Notes under the pieces: model-generated
The model's database searches: none
What the model saw: the letters and a program-made list of their open reading frames with translations, nothing else
What the model was told of the DNA's origin: nothing
Position numbers and translations under genes: made by a program
Origin: Tilletiopsis washingtonensis
Lineage: Eukaryota; Basidiomycota; Exobasidiomycetes; Entylomatales
DNA: 64,000 nucleotides
NCBI RefSeq assembly: GCF_003144115.1
Contig: NW_020312013.1
Coordinates: 347,839 to 411,838, forward strand
Direction: 5' to 3'
Shown here: positions 1-11,045 of the stretch, piece by piece
How positions within the stretch are numbered: position 1 is the first letter of the stretch
Layout: the number at the start of each line of letters is the position of its first letter

Positions 1-1
1 C

Positions 2-3000
2 GACGTGGCGCTCTCCGACGAGGCCGAGGACACCCGCGTGCGCATCAACGACCTCTACGACTGGGGCTGTGCCGCCAAGCTCGTGCGTCTCACGCGGCAC
101 CCGGCCAGCCAGACGTGCACGCTGCTCGTCACCGGCATCTGTCGCGTCCGCGTCGACCGCTGGCTCAGCGTCCGCGCGCCGCTCACCAGCACCACGCTCG
201 ACCGCAACATCACCGTGCCTGACATTCCCGTACCACTCGCCGCCATCACGACCTTCACCGACGACGCGCCCTTCCCGCCCTACAATGCGTCGTCCTCTGA
301 CATCGAAACAGCCAACACGCTGCGACACGCCGCCGAGGACATCCTCGACGCGCTGACGCCGCTCGTTGCTACCATCTCGCGCAAGCCGAGCGAGGCCGTG
401 CCCGCCACGTCGACGCCCACCATGCCGCTGCTGCCGCCCGGCCTGCTGCGCCGCATCCGCACCTTCATCAAGGACGCACGCGAGGGCCAGGCCGGCCTCG
501 TCGCCGACGTGCTGGTCGGCACGCTTGGCGGCGCATGCGAGTGGTCGGAGCGCGTGAGCGTGCTTGGCGAGTGGGACCCTCGGCAGCGTGTCAAGGCTGC
601 TGCGTCTGTCCTCTCTGCCGGCGCAGCTCGCGTCCGTCTGGCACGCGAGCTGCTTGCTGCTCTCTCGGCACCGCTCGGCGGCGATACCAAGGAGAGCCTC
701 GCTCGCGCCCAGCTCGAGACACTCCTCTCGCAGCTCGCCGCTCTCAACCCCAACGTCACGGCCCGCATCAGCACCGGCTCGAGCAACTTCACTATCGGGC
801 CTGCGATCAAGTCCGAAAGCGGCCGTGGCGGCAACAGCCGCTCGAACATCGTCACGATCCGCGCACCGTCGCGTGGCTCCTCCGACGATGCCTCGGCTGC
901 GCCGCCACGACGCGCAGGTGCCATCAAGGGCCCGCCTGGCGGCGGCAATGGCGACTCGGAGGAGGAGGATGAGGTGGCGGAGCTGAGCAAGAAGCTCGAC
1001 GCCGCCATGCTGACGCCCGAGGCGCGCAAGCTGTGCGACCGCGAGCTGAAGCGTCTGGCGCGCATTCCGCAGCAGAGCGTCGAGCGCGGCGTCGTCATTA
1101 CCTACCTCGAGACGATGGCCGAGCTGCCGTGGGACAAGACGAGCGCAGATCTTACGCCCGTCTTGGACGAGAAGGCGCCGAAGGCCATCACGGAGGCGGG
1201 CGAGGAGGGCATTGTGGAGCGTGCGAGACGCATCCTCGACGAGGACCACTACGGCCTCGAGAAGATTAAGAAGCGTCTCGTCGAGTACCTCGCCGTGCTG
1301 GAGCTCAAGACGGAGCAAGCCAACGAGCGCGTTGCGGCCGAGGAGACACAGATGCGCGAGCAGAAGGCTCAGGCGGCAAAGGAGGCCAAGCGCCAGCAGA
1401 AGGTCTCTGCGCCGACGGAGGACGACGACGAGGGCGAGCCGGAGTTCAAGCACCTCGAGGATGCTGCGGAGGAGGAGCGTCGCAGCAATGAGGCTACGAA
1501 GGAGGAGCGTCGCAAGCGTCGCAAGGCCCACGTTGCAGACAAGGGCCCGATCCTGCTGCTTGTCGGCCCGCCGGGCACGGGCAAGACGTCAATCGCTGTG
1601 AGTCTCGCGTGTATGCAAGCCTTTGCAGTAGCTGATCCGCCTTTCTGCAGCGCTCGCTCGCCACTGCGCTGCGCCGGCCATTCACGCGTCTGTCGCTCGG
1701 CGGTGTTCGCGACGAGGCCGAAATCCGTGGTCACCGCCGGACATACGTCGGCGTGAGTTGCGCCGCCGCAACGGGCGTCCTGCACCGGCTGACACTCTCT
1801 CGCCCAGGCCATGCCCGGCAGCATCGCCTCCAGCCTGCGGAAGGTCGGCGTGAGCGACCCTGTGCTGCTGCTTGACGAAATCGACAAGCTGGGCAGCGGC
1901 AATGGCCACCACGGCGATCCGATGGCCGCCATGCTCGAGACGCTCGACCCGGAGCAGAACTTTGCCTTCAACGACCACTATGTCAACTGCCCGATGGACC
2001 TGAGCCGCGGTGAGCATGGCACGAGCCGCTGCCAGTGTGTGCAAGTCTGACTGTTCATGCAGTGCTCTTCATCGCCACGGCCAACACGCTCGACACCATC
2101 TCGCCGCCGCTGCTGGACCGCTGCGAGGTGATCCAAGTCTCGGGCTACACGCACGACGAGAAGGTGGCCATTGCCAAGGCCTACCTGCTGCCGAAGCAGA
2201 CCAAGGCTCAGGGCCTGCAGCCCGACGAGCTCGTCGTCGGCGACGAGGTGCTGCTCAAGGTGGCCATGTCGTACACGCGCGAAGCGGGCGTGCGCAGCCT
2301 GGAGCGCGAGATTGGCGCGATTGCGCGCTACAAGGCCGTGCAGTATGCCGAGGCGCGCAAGGGAGCAAAGGACGCGGATGGCAAGACAAAGGTGTATGAC
2401 CCTGTCGTGCATGTCGAAGACCTGGAGACCATCCTCGGCGTCGAGAGCTACGAGCCTGAAGTGGCCGACCTCGACGCTCGTCCGGGCGTGGCCACGGGTC
2501 TGGCCTACCAGGGCTCGGGCAGCGGCGGCATTCTGCACATCGAGACGCTGCTTCTTCCGTGAGTAGCTGCTGAGTGCATGCAGGACTGCGCGCCTGGCTC
2601 ACCGCTCTCCTGCAGGCCCGGCAACGGCAGTCTCAAGCTGACGGGCAGTCTCGGCGACGTGATCCGCGAATCCGCCGAGTTGGCGCTCTCCTGGGTCAAG
2701 GCGCATGCCTTCCAGCTCGGCATCACTTCGGCGCGCGACGCTGAGTTCCCGCGCAACGACGTGCATCTGCATCTGCCGAGCGGCGCCATTCCCAAGGATG
2801 GCCCTAGTGCAGGCGTGGCCATGACCTGCGCACTCGTCAGTCTCTTCACCCGCACGCCTCTCAGTCCTACGCTCGCCATGACGGGCGAAGTGACGCTGCG
2901 GGGACAGGTCACGCCCGTCGGCGGCATCAAGGAGAAGGTGCGTGGGCGCGGAATGATCGAGTGCACACCGCAGGAGCTGACGCTCCCCTCTACAGCTCCT

Positions 3001-3241
3001 CGGCGCCCACCGAGCCGGCATCAAGAAGCTGCTTCTCCCCGTGCGCAACCGCAAGGACGTCGAGGCCGACCTGCCGGCCAACGTGCGCGCCGAGCTGCAG
3101 ATCCACTACGTGCGCACCATCTGGCAGGCGCTCGAGGCGGCCTTTGGCACGGCGCTCTTTGAGCATGCCGCCGGCTCGCACCACGAGGGCGTCGTCGAGG
3201 GACGCAAGATGATGAGCGAGTTTGCCGAGTCGCGCCTTTGA
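2..3241 (+). CDS. LONP2: Peroxisomal Lon protease (LONP2/Pln1 type), 5' partial
   Basis: ATP-dependent AAA+ serine protease that degrades damaged or unassembled matrix proteins. The reading frame is open at the left edge, so the true start is outside. Exons: to 1597, 1651-1752, 1808-2009, 2063-2558, 2616-2937, 2996-3241; the visible part is about 986 residues. Seen: part of the N-terminal substrate-binding domain, a charged linker, Walker A GPPGTGKT at about fragment residue 521 (intron 1 lies just after it), the Lon block [20 protein letters not shown], Walker B LLLDEIDK, and the protease block PKDGPSAG with the nucleophile Ser at about 862. The catalytic Lys lies in the GGIKEK segment, split by the last intron. 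The protein ends in SRL, a peroxisomal PTS1-like tripeptide, which together with the insertion-rich N-terminus favours the peroxisomal over the mitochondrial paralogue. Confidence 0.93.
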
Positions 3242-5285
3242 TCATCCGTCTCGCTTTCTTCGCACTTTCCCTGCCATTCTTGCGTCTCTCACTTGCCTCC
3301 TCATGACTGTATCACCGCCTTGCCTGTCTACTACCCCCACTTCCCATCTCACTTCTCTCGTCTCACTTCTCCATCGTATTACATTTGCACACGCCTGCTC
3401 GAGCACGGCCCACAGGGCAATCGCGCCTGCCCTCAGAGGGGGGACTTGGTAAGGTAAGAAAAAGTCAAGGTGAGGGGGGCTTTCGCTCGGCCTGCATCCG
3501 GCGTGCGAGGGGCAGTAGGAGTCCTACAGCTATGCGCTTCCATGCGAACGCCGAGCATCCGGCAAGGAGAGAGGCGCAGAGGTCGGATCGGGCTGCTTCG
3601 AGCCGCGCTAAGATGCGTATGGTAGGTCATTGATGGCGCAACTGCAACGCGAGCGAAGCGGGCCCAGAAAACCCTAACGAGGTGGTCGCGTGTGTTTACG
3701 CAGGACGTAGACACACAAACGAGCGCGGCGGGATAGCAGCCGCACCGATCGTCTTGCGCAAGGGAGCTCAAAACGACGCCGTTTACGTTGCTCGAGCGTT
3801 TGCAACTGCGCCGCGACCTGGACGCCAAAACGCAGCGCTGGCTCGGCTACCAGTTCCGCCATCAAAACCTGCTTGCCCCCTCTTCTCCACCGCGACGCTC
3901 AGCAGCTCGCAACGCACAGCTCTCGTCCAATCCGGACTCGCAGCAACGCGACGCAGGTTTGTCCTCGAGCGAAACGCTCCCAGCCACACCAACGCCGTGT
4001 CGGTTCTTGCGCGCCTCCTTTGCTCGATGCACATACATCGCTCCTGTCCGTGGATCGCCCCGACAAGAGACTCTGCCACACCCGCAAGTACACACTCCAC
4101 ACGTGCGTCCGCCCGAGTGAACCACCCCCCACGTGTGGACGAGGACAATCGGACGCGCATGTGTCTCCCTGCCTCATCCTTGCTCCCTTCTTGCGCCCCG
4201 CACGACCAGCGCACAAACTAGCACAGCAACCACGCACCGCGCCAAAGGTCTTTGTGGGTTGTCCGCCGCCAGATAACAGCCTGAGAGAGGAAGTACCCGC
4301 GCACGAGTGGGGGGCAAAGACAGCTTTGCAGAAGACCCCCCTTTTCATGAGAGTACGCCTTCTCCCCCCCGGGAGAGGGGAGACGCATACTCTCGCCGTG
4401 CTCGTCCACGCGCCCTTGTGCGGCCTTTCCGCAAAGAACAGGCGTCCGAGCAACGAAGGAACGCGCGAAGCCGAGCAGCAGCTTGGGAGAGGGAGGGCGC
4501 GCGACACATATGATTTGGCCCGCCCAGACGGGAGGCGGCCAGCTGCCAACGCGCCCGGCCGTGTTGCCGCCCACCAATGCGCATGCACGCAACAGCAGCG
4601 ACAAGCCACGGCCAAGATGACTTAGGGTTAGGGAGAAGTCTCTGCGGTCCCGCATGTCTGCTCGCAGGAATGCGAAGCAACAGGGCACCGCATGTGAGAC
4701 TTTGCGCATGCGCCGTGCACAGCCTTACCCCGAGAGGAAGAGCGTGCGCGGACATGCGCGGCGCCAGGACGTGCGTGGCGACAAAGTGCCAGCCTGCACG
4801 CTGGCGCGAGACGCAAGCAGGAAGAAGCGACGAGACGGGAGAACGGCGGCACCGGGGAGGGCAGAGCTGTGCCAGGACGAGGACGGAGAGGAGACGCGGC
4901 GAGACGGCGACGACGACGACGGGCAGCGCTGGGAGGGAGTGGGGGAGAGAGAGAAGCGAGCGTCGAGCCGACGCGTCGAAGGCGCGCACTCGGCGGGACG
5001 CGTCGGCGTGGGACCACAGTGGAGCAGGCGTGTCACGTGCGCTGCGCCAGCGGCGTGCGGCCGGCGGTGCGCTCGATGCGCCGCCGCTTCGCCCGCTCCA
5101 CGCTCGGCCACCGCCGTGCCTCGCGCATGGGAGGCCTGACGTGCGTGCGTGCGCTCCCCGCTCCCCCCACCACCGCACCCTCGCTCGCTGCTCGTCCCTT
5201 GCGTACCTGCGCTCGCTCGCGGCCGCCTCTCTCCCTCCCGCGCCCGCCCGCCCGCTGTGCTGTCTGCGCCGCCTGCGGCCAGGCC
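3242..5285. other. Intergenic region between Lon and Sds3-like gene
   Basis: About 2 kb with no supportable gene. It should hold the Lon 3' UTR (the pyrimidine-rich stretch after the stop) and the Sds3-like promoter and 5' UTR. Overlapping ORFs on both strands have no family signature and arise from the GC content. The only distinctive sites are telomere-like motifs at 3670-3676 and 4622-4633. Confidence 0.6.
4622..4633 (+). repeat. Two tandem TTAGGG telomere-like units
   Basis: TTAGGGTTAGGG occurs in the gene-free region about 650 bp upstream of the Sds3-like start codon. A single AACCCTAA-like unit on the opposite strand lies near 3670. Two units are too few for a chromosome end. They fit a telobox, the type of site bound by Tbf1/TRF-like factors in fungal promoters, but the function here is inferred only. 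Confidence 0.5.
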
Positions 5286-8132
5286 ATGCCCGCGCGCGCA
5301 CGTCCGCGTGCCCGCAACGCCAGTCCGCCCCGTCAAGTTCCCGCCGCCTCGGCGCAGCCTGCGTCGCCGCCGCCGCCCGCATCGCCCGCTGCGTCCGCAT
5401 CGCCGCTCTCGTCGCCCCTGCGCACGCCCGCCACGCTGCCGCTCGCCTTCTCCGCCTCGCCCTCGCCCGTGCCCTCGCTGCACAGCATCATGCACGACGC
5501 CGCCGCCGCCGACGCCGCCGCCGCCGCCGCAGAGGCGCCGGCCGAGCAGCAGCCGGCACTCGATGCGCTCGCCGGCCTCGCCGTCGCCGCCGCACCGCAG
5601 CAGCAGCCGCCGCACTCGTATGCCTTCAGCGACGAGAGCGACCTCACCGACGAGCCCGACGACGACGCCTCGGCCGACGGCGACGACGACGACGACGACG
5701 CCTCGGCCGCCGGCACGCAGCAGCCCTGGCCCGCCGCGGCGGCGTCCGAGGGCAGCGTCTCGGGCAACGAGCTGCTCACCGCCGCTGCCGACGACGACGA
5801 GCTCGACGGCGACGACGACGACGAGCTGGGCGAGGTCGACGAGTCGGAGCTAGAGGGCACCGACAATGGCGAAGGCTCGGCCAGCGACGACGACGACGAC
5901 GACGAGGCGTCGCGCGCCGGCTCCGAGGAGCAGGAGGAGCAGGCCGTTGCGAGCCTGGCGGCGCTAGGCTCGGCCCTCGGCGGCGCCTCTGCTGCCGCCC
6001 CAAGCACGGGCAGCAGCTCGGCCGGCTCAGCCACGCGGCAAAGCGCCGCGACGAACGCGGCGCTCGATGGCCTCGCTGCCCTCGCCTCCCTCGATGCTCC
6101 GCCAAATGCCGGCCTCACGACGGCCGCGCAGCGCGCCGTCAATCTGGCGGCGCGCGGCCGGCGGCGAGGGCGCGGCATTGGCGGTCGCCGCGCTCGCAGT
6201 GGCCGCGCGGCCCGCGCTACCGAGGTGCAGTTTGGCAGTGGAGGCGAAGGAGGCGAGGGAGACGACGAGGAAGAAGCATCGGAGGAGGAAGAGGAGGAAG
6301 AGGAAGAGGGCGCATCGGACGAGGAGGCTTCTGATGCCGAGGCCCTCGACCCAAGCGGCTCGGGCCTCGCGGCGCAAGTGCCCATCTCCAAGCCCTCGCT
6401 GCTGGCGCGCGCGCCTCGCATCACGCTCGATGCCGCCCCCGACGCGGCTGCTGCGGACAGCGATGCATTGGCGCCGCCATACAGCACGCCGACGAGTCGC
6501 GAGGGCACGCCGGCGCCGCCCTTGCCGGCACATTTGCGTGCCGAGACAGAGGTGGACACGGACGCCGATGCGCCGGCTGGCAGGCGCGATGAGGAGCAGC
6601 AGGGAGCGGTGACGAGACAGGAGAAGGAGGAGGAAGAGCGAGTCGCGCGGCTGGAGGCTGAGGCTGGACAGGAAGATGGTGAGTTGCGCTGGAGGCACGC
6701 CCATGCGGATAGTCGCCCGAGCTCACGCGTGCTATCGCCTTCTTTGCAGAGGCTGCTACTGATGAGGCGGCTCAACGGCGGTCTGAGGCTATGGAGGCCC
6801 TGACGCGCATCGAGATTGCCTTTGCCGCGCTGCGTGACCGGCTGTACGTCGAGCGCATGGCAGAGGTGAACCGGGAGAGCGAGATGATCCTCGATGGTGT
6901 GTTGCTGGACGATGCGCCGCTCTGCTTCTCGCGTGGTTGCTCACGCACGCTGCTCTGCAGGCACGCACCCGGAGCTCATCCACCTCACCAAGCTCATCGA
7001 GGCACGGCGAGAGCGGCGCGTGCGGCTCGGAAGCGCGTGGTTCGAGCACCAGCAGCGCCAGTACGAGCGTGTGGGCAAGGCGGAGGAGGCTATGGAGTGG
7101 AGTGCCTGGCGCGTGAGTGCGAGAACATGTGCAGCATCTCGGATGAGCGCGGCGAGCTGACGCCGAAGGTGCCACCTGCAGAACGATGCCGCGTCGCTGC
7201 GACGCACGCAGATGGACGACGTCTCGCGCAAGCGGCGACAGCTGGAGCGCGAGAAGCGAGTGCTAGATGCCCCGCGGCCCGCGCGTCGCTACCAGCTCTT
7301 CCAGACGGAGCTGGTGCGCAATCCCGACTGGCGCGCACCCTCGCCGCCCGCCAATGCTGCAGCTGGCGGCTCGAGCAGACGCAAGCGGAGAGCGGCCGAG
7401 GCCGCGCCGGAGGAGCCGGAACGCGAGATTGGAGCGTATGTCGCTTTCCCGGATCTGAGGGGGCTCGAGGAACAGGAGGCGTGGCTGGACATGGAGCACA
7501 TGGGCGTGAGTAGCCCGCAGAGCCTTGCTGACGAGGCCCGGACTGACGCGCAAAGCACTGCGCAGATTCGGCCAGACTTGCGTCTGGGCATGCATGGCTA
7601 CCGCGGCGAGGAGCTGGCGCCGCCTCCGGGTCTCTACGGCGCCCAAGCAGGCGCCTCGGGCATGTACGAAGGCAGTGCGCCGGGCGCCTATCTGCCGCCG
7701 GGCTACGACGGACCGCACGCCGGCGAGCTCTACGCCCACGAGTATGCGCAGCTTCGGCAGCATGAGCTGCTGATGCAGCAACAGCAGCAGCAGCAACAGC
7801 AACATCTGGAGCAGCTGGCACAGCAGCATGCTCGCTATGCAGAGCATCCGGCCTCGTATGGAGCTGCCGCTATGCCGCCGCAGGGAGAGATGCCGCAGGC
7901 GGCATTTGCTGCACCGATGCCGCCGAGCAAAAGCAGTGCAGTCGGCGCCAAGGCACCGAACGCTGCGCCGCCGAAGGGCGCACGAGTGCCGGCGCCTCCG
8001 ACCGCTGCGGGCGCCCAAGCACCAGCACGACCTGCAGGAGGCACAGTGAAGAACAAGCCGCCGCCGCCACCGCCACCTTCGCATGCTGCACCACAGCGTC
8101 CAAGTGTGCCGCCGTTGCCTGCTGCGCGATGA
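5286..8132 (+). CDS. SDS3: Sds3-like subunit of the Sin3 histone deacetylase complex
   Basis: Predicted nuclear scaffold subunit joining Sin3 and Rpd3-type deacetylase. Exons 5286-6678, 6750-6896, 6961-7112, 7182-7505, 7566-8132 give 860 residues. The first 460 residues are low complexity: Ala/Pro-rich, then long Asp/Glu tracts. The Sds3-like domain follows at about 465-600, with the segments ALTRIEIAFAALRDRLYVER, HPELIHLTKLIEARRERRVR and DVSRKRRQLEREKRVLDAP, typical of the Sds3/BRMS1/Dep1 family. The C-terminus has a Gln run and a Pro-rich tail. The last intron (60 nt, GTGAGT...CGCAG) is a multiple of three without a stop; if it is retained the protein gains 20 residues. The start at 5286 is the ATG nearest the conserved part that precedes the whole disordered region; later in-frame ATGs (for example near 5490) are possible. 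Confidence 0.85.
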
Positions 8133-8357
8133 AGCCGCCTTTCGCGTCGTCTTTCTGCCCCCTTCACTCCATCCTCTGGCGCGTCTCATCACTCGACCCT
8201 GCATACCACCTGATCTCGCCTACCTGCAATCGACTCTTCACCGCACACGACCGCTCAGAGCGTGACAGACATGGCGCAGCAAGCATTCTCGCTGGCGAAG
8301 GCGCGGAGCTGAACCATGCATTGTAATCGCAGCGCCTCGGCCCCGCTCGTGGTGCAG
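8133..8357. other. Convergent 3' ends of Sds3-like gene and P450
   Basis: A 225-bp tail-to-tail spacer. It is T/C-rich after the Sds3-like stop. No gene or terminator motif can be named. Confidence 0.5.
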
Positions 8358-10755
8358 CTACTGAGGCTTGGGAGCGTTTCGGCGCGGCGTGACGGTGATG
8401 TTGATGGGGTCCTTGACGAGCACGAAGCAGTCCTGAGGTTGGACACGAGCGTCAGCAGCAGTCGCCTAACTCATGCAAGCCGCCGTGGGGGCGCGCCGGG
8501 GGGAAGGGGGGAGGTGGGCGGTACACACCTTGATCGACGCCTCGAAGCGTTCCGGGCTGAAGCCGGGCGCAAGCTGCGCATCGAAGCTCTGCGCGAAACG
8601 GGCGATCATGGCGCGCATCTCCATGCTGCGTCGTGTGAACAGAGGTCAGCAAAGAGCGCGTGCGTGTCGCGCCCTCGACTGTCGAGCTCAGTTACGCACA
8701 AGGCGAGATTCTTGCCGATGCAGCCCGTGGGACCATAGCCTGTGCGTCAAGCGTCACATCAGCAGTGAGCAGCGCATCGGAGGGCAACAGAGACGACGCA
8801 CCAAAGGCGGAGAAGGCACGCTGGTTGAACACTTCGCCAGCGGCAGGCTTGCTCAGCCAACGATCGGGCTTGAATGCATGCGGGTCGGTGAAGTTGCGTG
8901 CGTCGCGGCTGCGAGGGTGGGTTGGGGGAAAAGAAGCAGGCGCTGTGTGAGCGCAAGCAACAAGGCGTGGCTGTAGAGGCTGGAGCACGCACTGCATGGT
9001 GTATGTCGCCGTCGAGACGACGGTGTTGCCCGGGATGTGCGTGCCGTCGGGCAGAAGCAGACCTTCGGGAGGTGTGTTGCGCTGCAGTCCGCTCGCAACG
9101 GGCGGCCAGAGGCGCAGCGTCTCGTCTGTGCAGAAGGTGCGAAAGGTCTGTCAGCGAGGCTTGTCTCCCTGCCGAGAGGTGATGCGTGACCCCGGACGCA
9201 CTGATGACGGCATTGAGATACGGCAACTTGCCGAGCCGCGTAAAGTCGGTCGCGTTCTCGATGCCAAACTCCTCGTCCACCTCGGCCTGCAGGCGAGCGT
9301 AGGCGCCCGAGTTGCGCAGCAGCTCGTCTGGCGCGAAACGGACGCGTCAGCGCGACTGGATGAGTTGGCACATCGGCACACAGACGACAACGCACAGATC
9401 GTAATGGCCATCGTGTTGCTGCTCGTGTCGCTGCCGGCGACGATCAGCAGGCCTGTCGGATGAAGTCAGCATTCGTGCCATGTATGCACACTCGCGGCAA
9501 AGAAACCCACCAGCATCAGCGTTGAGTTCGGGCATCGTCTGCGTTGCACCCTGGTTCTTTGCCTCTCCCAGCAGCCACGAAAAGACATCGTGCTCGACGA
9601 CGCCCGTCTTTCCCTCGCGCACGCGCTGCTCCAGTGTCTCGCGGATCCACGCCTCGAAGAGCACGATGGGATTGGGCAGGTACTTGAACATCGCCATCAG
9701 CCAGGCCACGTTGCCCGACGCCATGATGAGCTTGACGCCCTGCTCCAGCAGCACGATGGGCTTGGCCGTCGTGGCGGACTTGACCATGTCGAAGCCGCGA
9801 CCGAAGCCGACCTGTGCGAGAGGTGTGAGATGCTGGCATCTGCTGAAGGGCCATTGAGAAGCGACGCACCTCGCCCATGACATCAAAGCCGAACCATGAC
9901 ATCCTGCAAGAGAGCATGAGCATGGGCGCCGGCTGCCTCTCTTGAGGCCGATCCATCAAGCTCACCATTGACCAACGTCGACGGGACCCTTGGCGCCATA
10001 CGCGCCGACCTGCTCAATGACAAGCTCGACATTGGAGATGACATTCTCCTCGTAGCCCTTGAGCGCCTTGAGCGAGAATGCCGCGTCCCAGACCTTGCGG
10101 CGCGCGGCGTGGTCCGTCATGGTGGGCGTAGACTGCAGATTGTACGAGCTCGTCTGGAGCACCGGCAATCACGTTTCAGCAGAAAGAAGCATGGTGGATG
10201 TAGGGACGGAGGGCTCACCCGTGTGCTCTCGACCGTGAAGGCATACCACGGTCCGCGAGTGCAGCGAGCGCTGGCGCCCGTCGCGCCGTAGATGGCCGGC
10301 AGTGCCGCGGGGTCCGCGACGCTCAGTTCGCGCGGGCCGATGCGAATGACGGAGCCGTACTGTTCGTGCCAGCGTGTGACGCGGTAGGGACGCTGTCCCG
10401 CCAGATCCATGGGGATGCTGACGAACTTGGAGAGGGCGAAGCGCCTGGGCCCGGGAAAGCGACGCAGCCGATGGAAGAAGGTGCGGTAGATGGCCATGGA
10501 GGCGAAGATGGTGGCCACCCACACGCCCGCCATGCGCGCCACGACGGCCGCGGCGGTGCCCAGGGGCAGCGCGTACTGCGTGTGCAGCGCATACACGGCC
10601 GCGGCGGCGGCGAACAGGAAGAGATGCACGAACGGCGGCGCGCGCGGCTCGCGCAGCTGCACGGCGAGGTGCGAGAGCAGGGCGAGGGCCGCACTGAGCA
10701 CGTAGAGGCCCGTGTGGCCGTGTGAGAGGTCGAGCTTGAGGAGTGGGGCCGACAT
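8358..10755 (-). CDS. Cytochrome P450 monooxygenase, 11 exons
   Basis: Haem-thiolate monooxygenase of unknown substrate, predicted ER-membrane anchored. Exons in transcript order: 10219-10755, 9966-10153, 9870-9903, 9511-9811, 9396-9452, 9202-9327, 8993-9125, 8802-8908, 8700-8739, 8529-8625, 8358-8432, giving 564 residues with every phase consistent. Seen: several hydrophobic segments in the first 110 residues (more than the usual single anchor), the Pro-rich hinge RRFPGPRR, the I-helix AGSDTSS (about 359-365), K-helix ETLR (416-419), the PERF-region equivalent FKPDRW, and the haem loop FGYGPTGCIG with Cys501. The loop has Thr where many P450s have Arg; this occurs in fungal families and does not imply inactivity. 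The DNA neighbours are not pathway genes, so no cluster is evident. Confidence 0.92.
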
Positions 10756-11045
10756 GATTGACGTGATGGAGGGAAAGGAGGGAGGGGCAGGCACTCTTTG
10801 CCGGCTGCCACACGCTACGCCCGGCTCGCGCTCCGCCGCCCGGCTGCCGCGCTGCCGGCCTGTCACTCCGGCCTGCGCGGGCCCGTGCGTCGGCTTGGCC
10901 TTGCCGGGGACATCACGTGCATCCTGCCTCCCGCTGAGGCCGCCCGACACTGGCACAGAGAATGACATGCATTGGGGGTGGGTATCGCATGAGCTTGAGG
11001 GGCGTGGGCGAGGCGATGCTGGCGTAGTGCTCGGCGATGCAGGCG
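10756..11045. other. Spacer between P450 start and polymerase 3' end
   Basis: A 290-bp head-to-tail spacer. It must contain the P450 promoter and the 3' end of the downstream-oriented polymerase gene. No clear TATA box or repeat was seen. Confidence 0.5.

Noticed and set aside
4577-6334. 585-residue plus-strand ORF overlapping the Sds3-like first exon
   Set aside because: Arg-repeat translation of the acidic-coding GAC/GAG tracts in the wrong frame.
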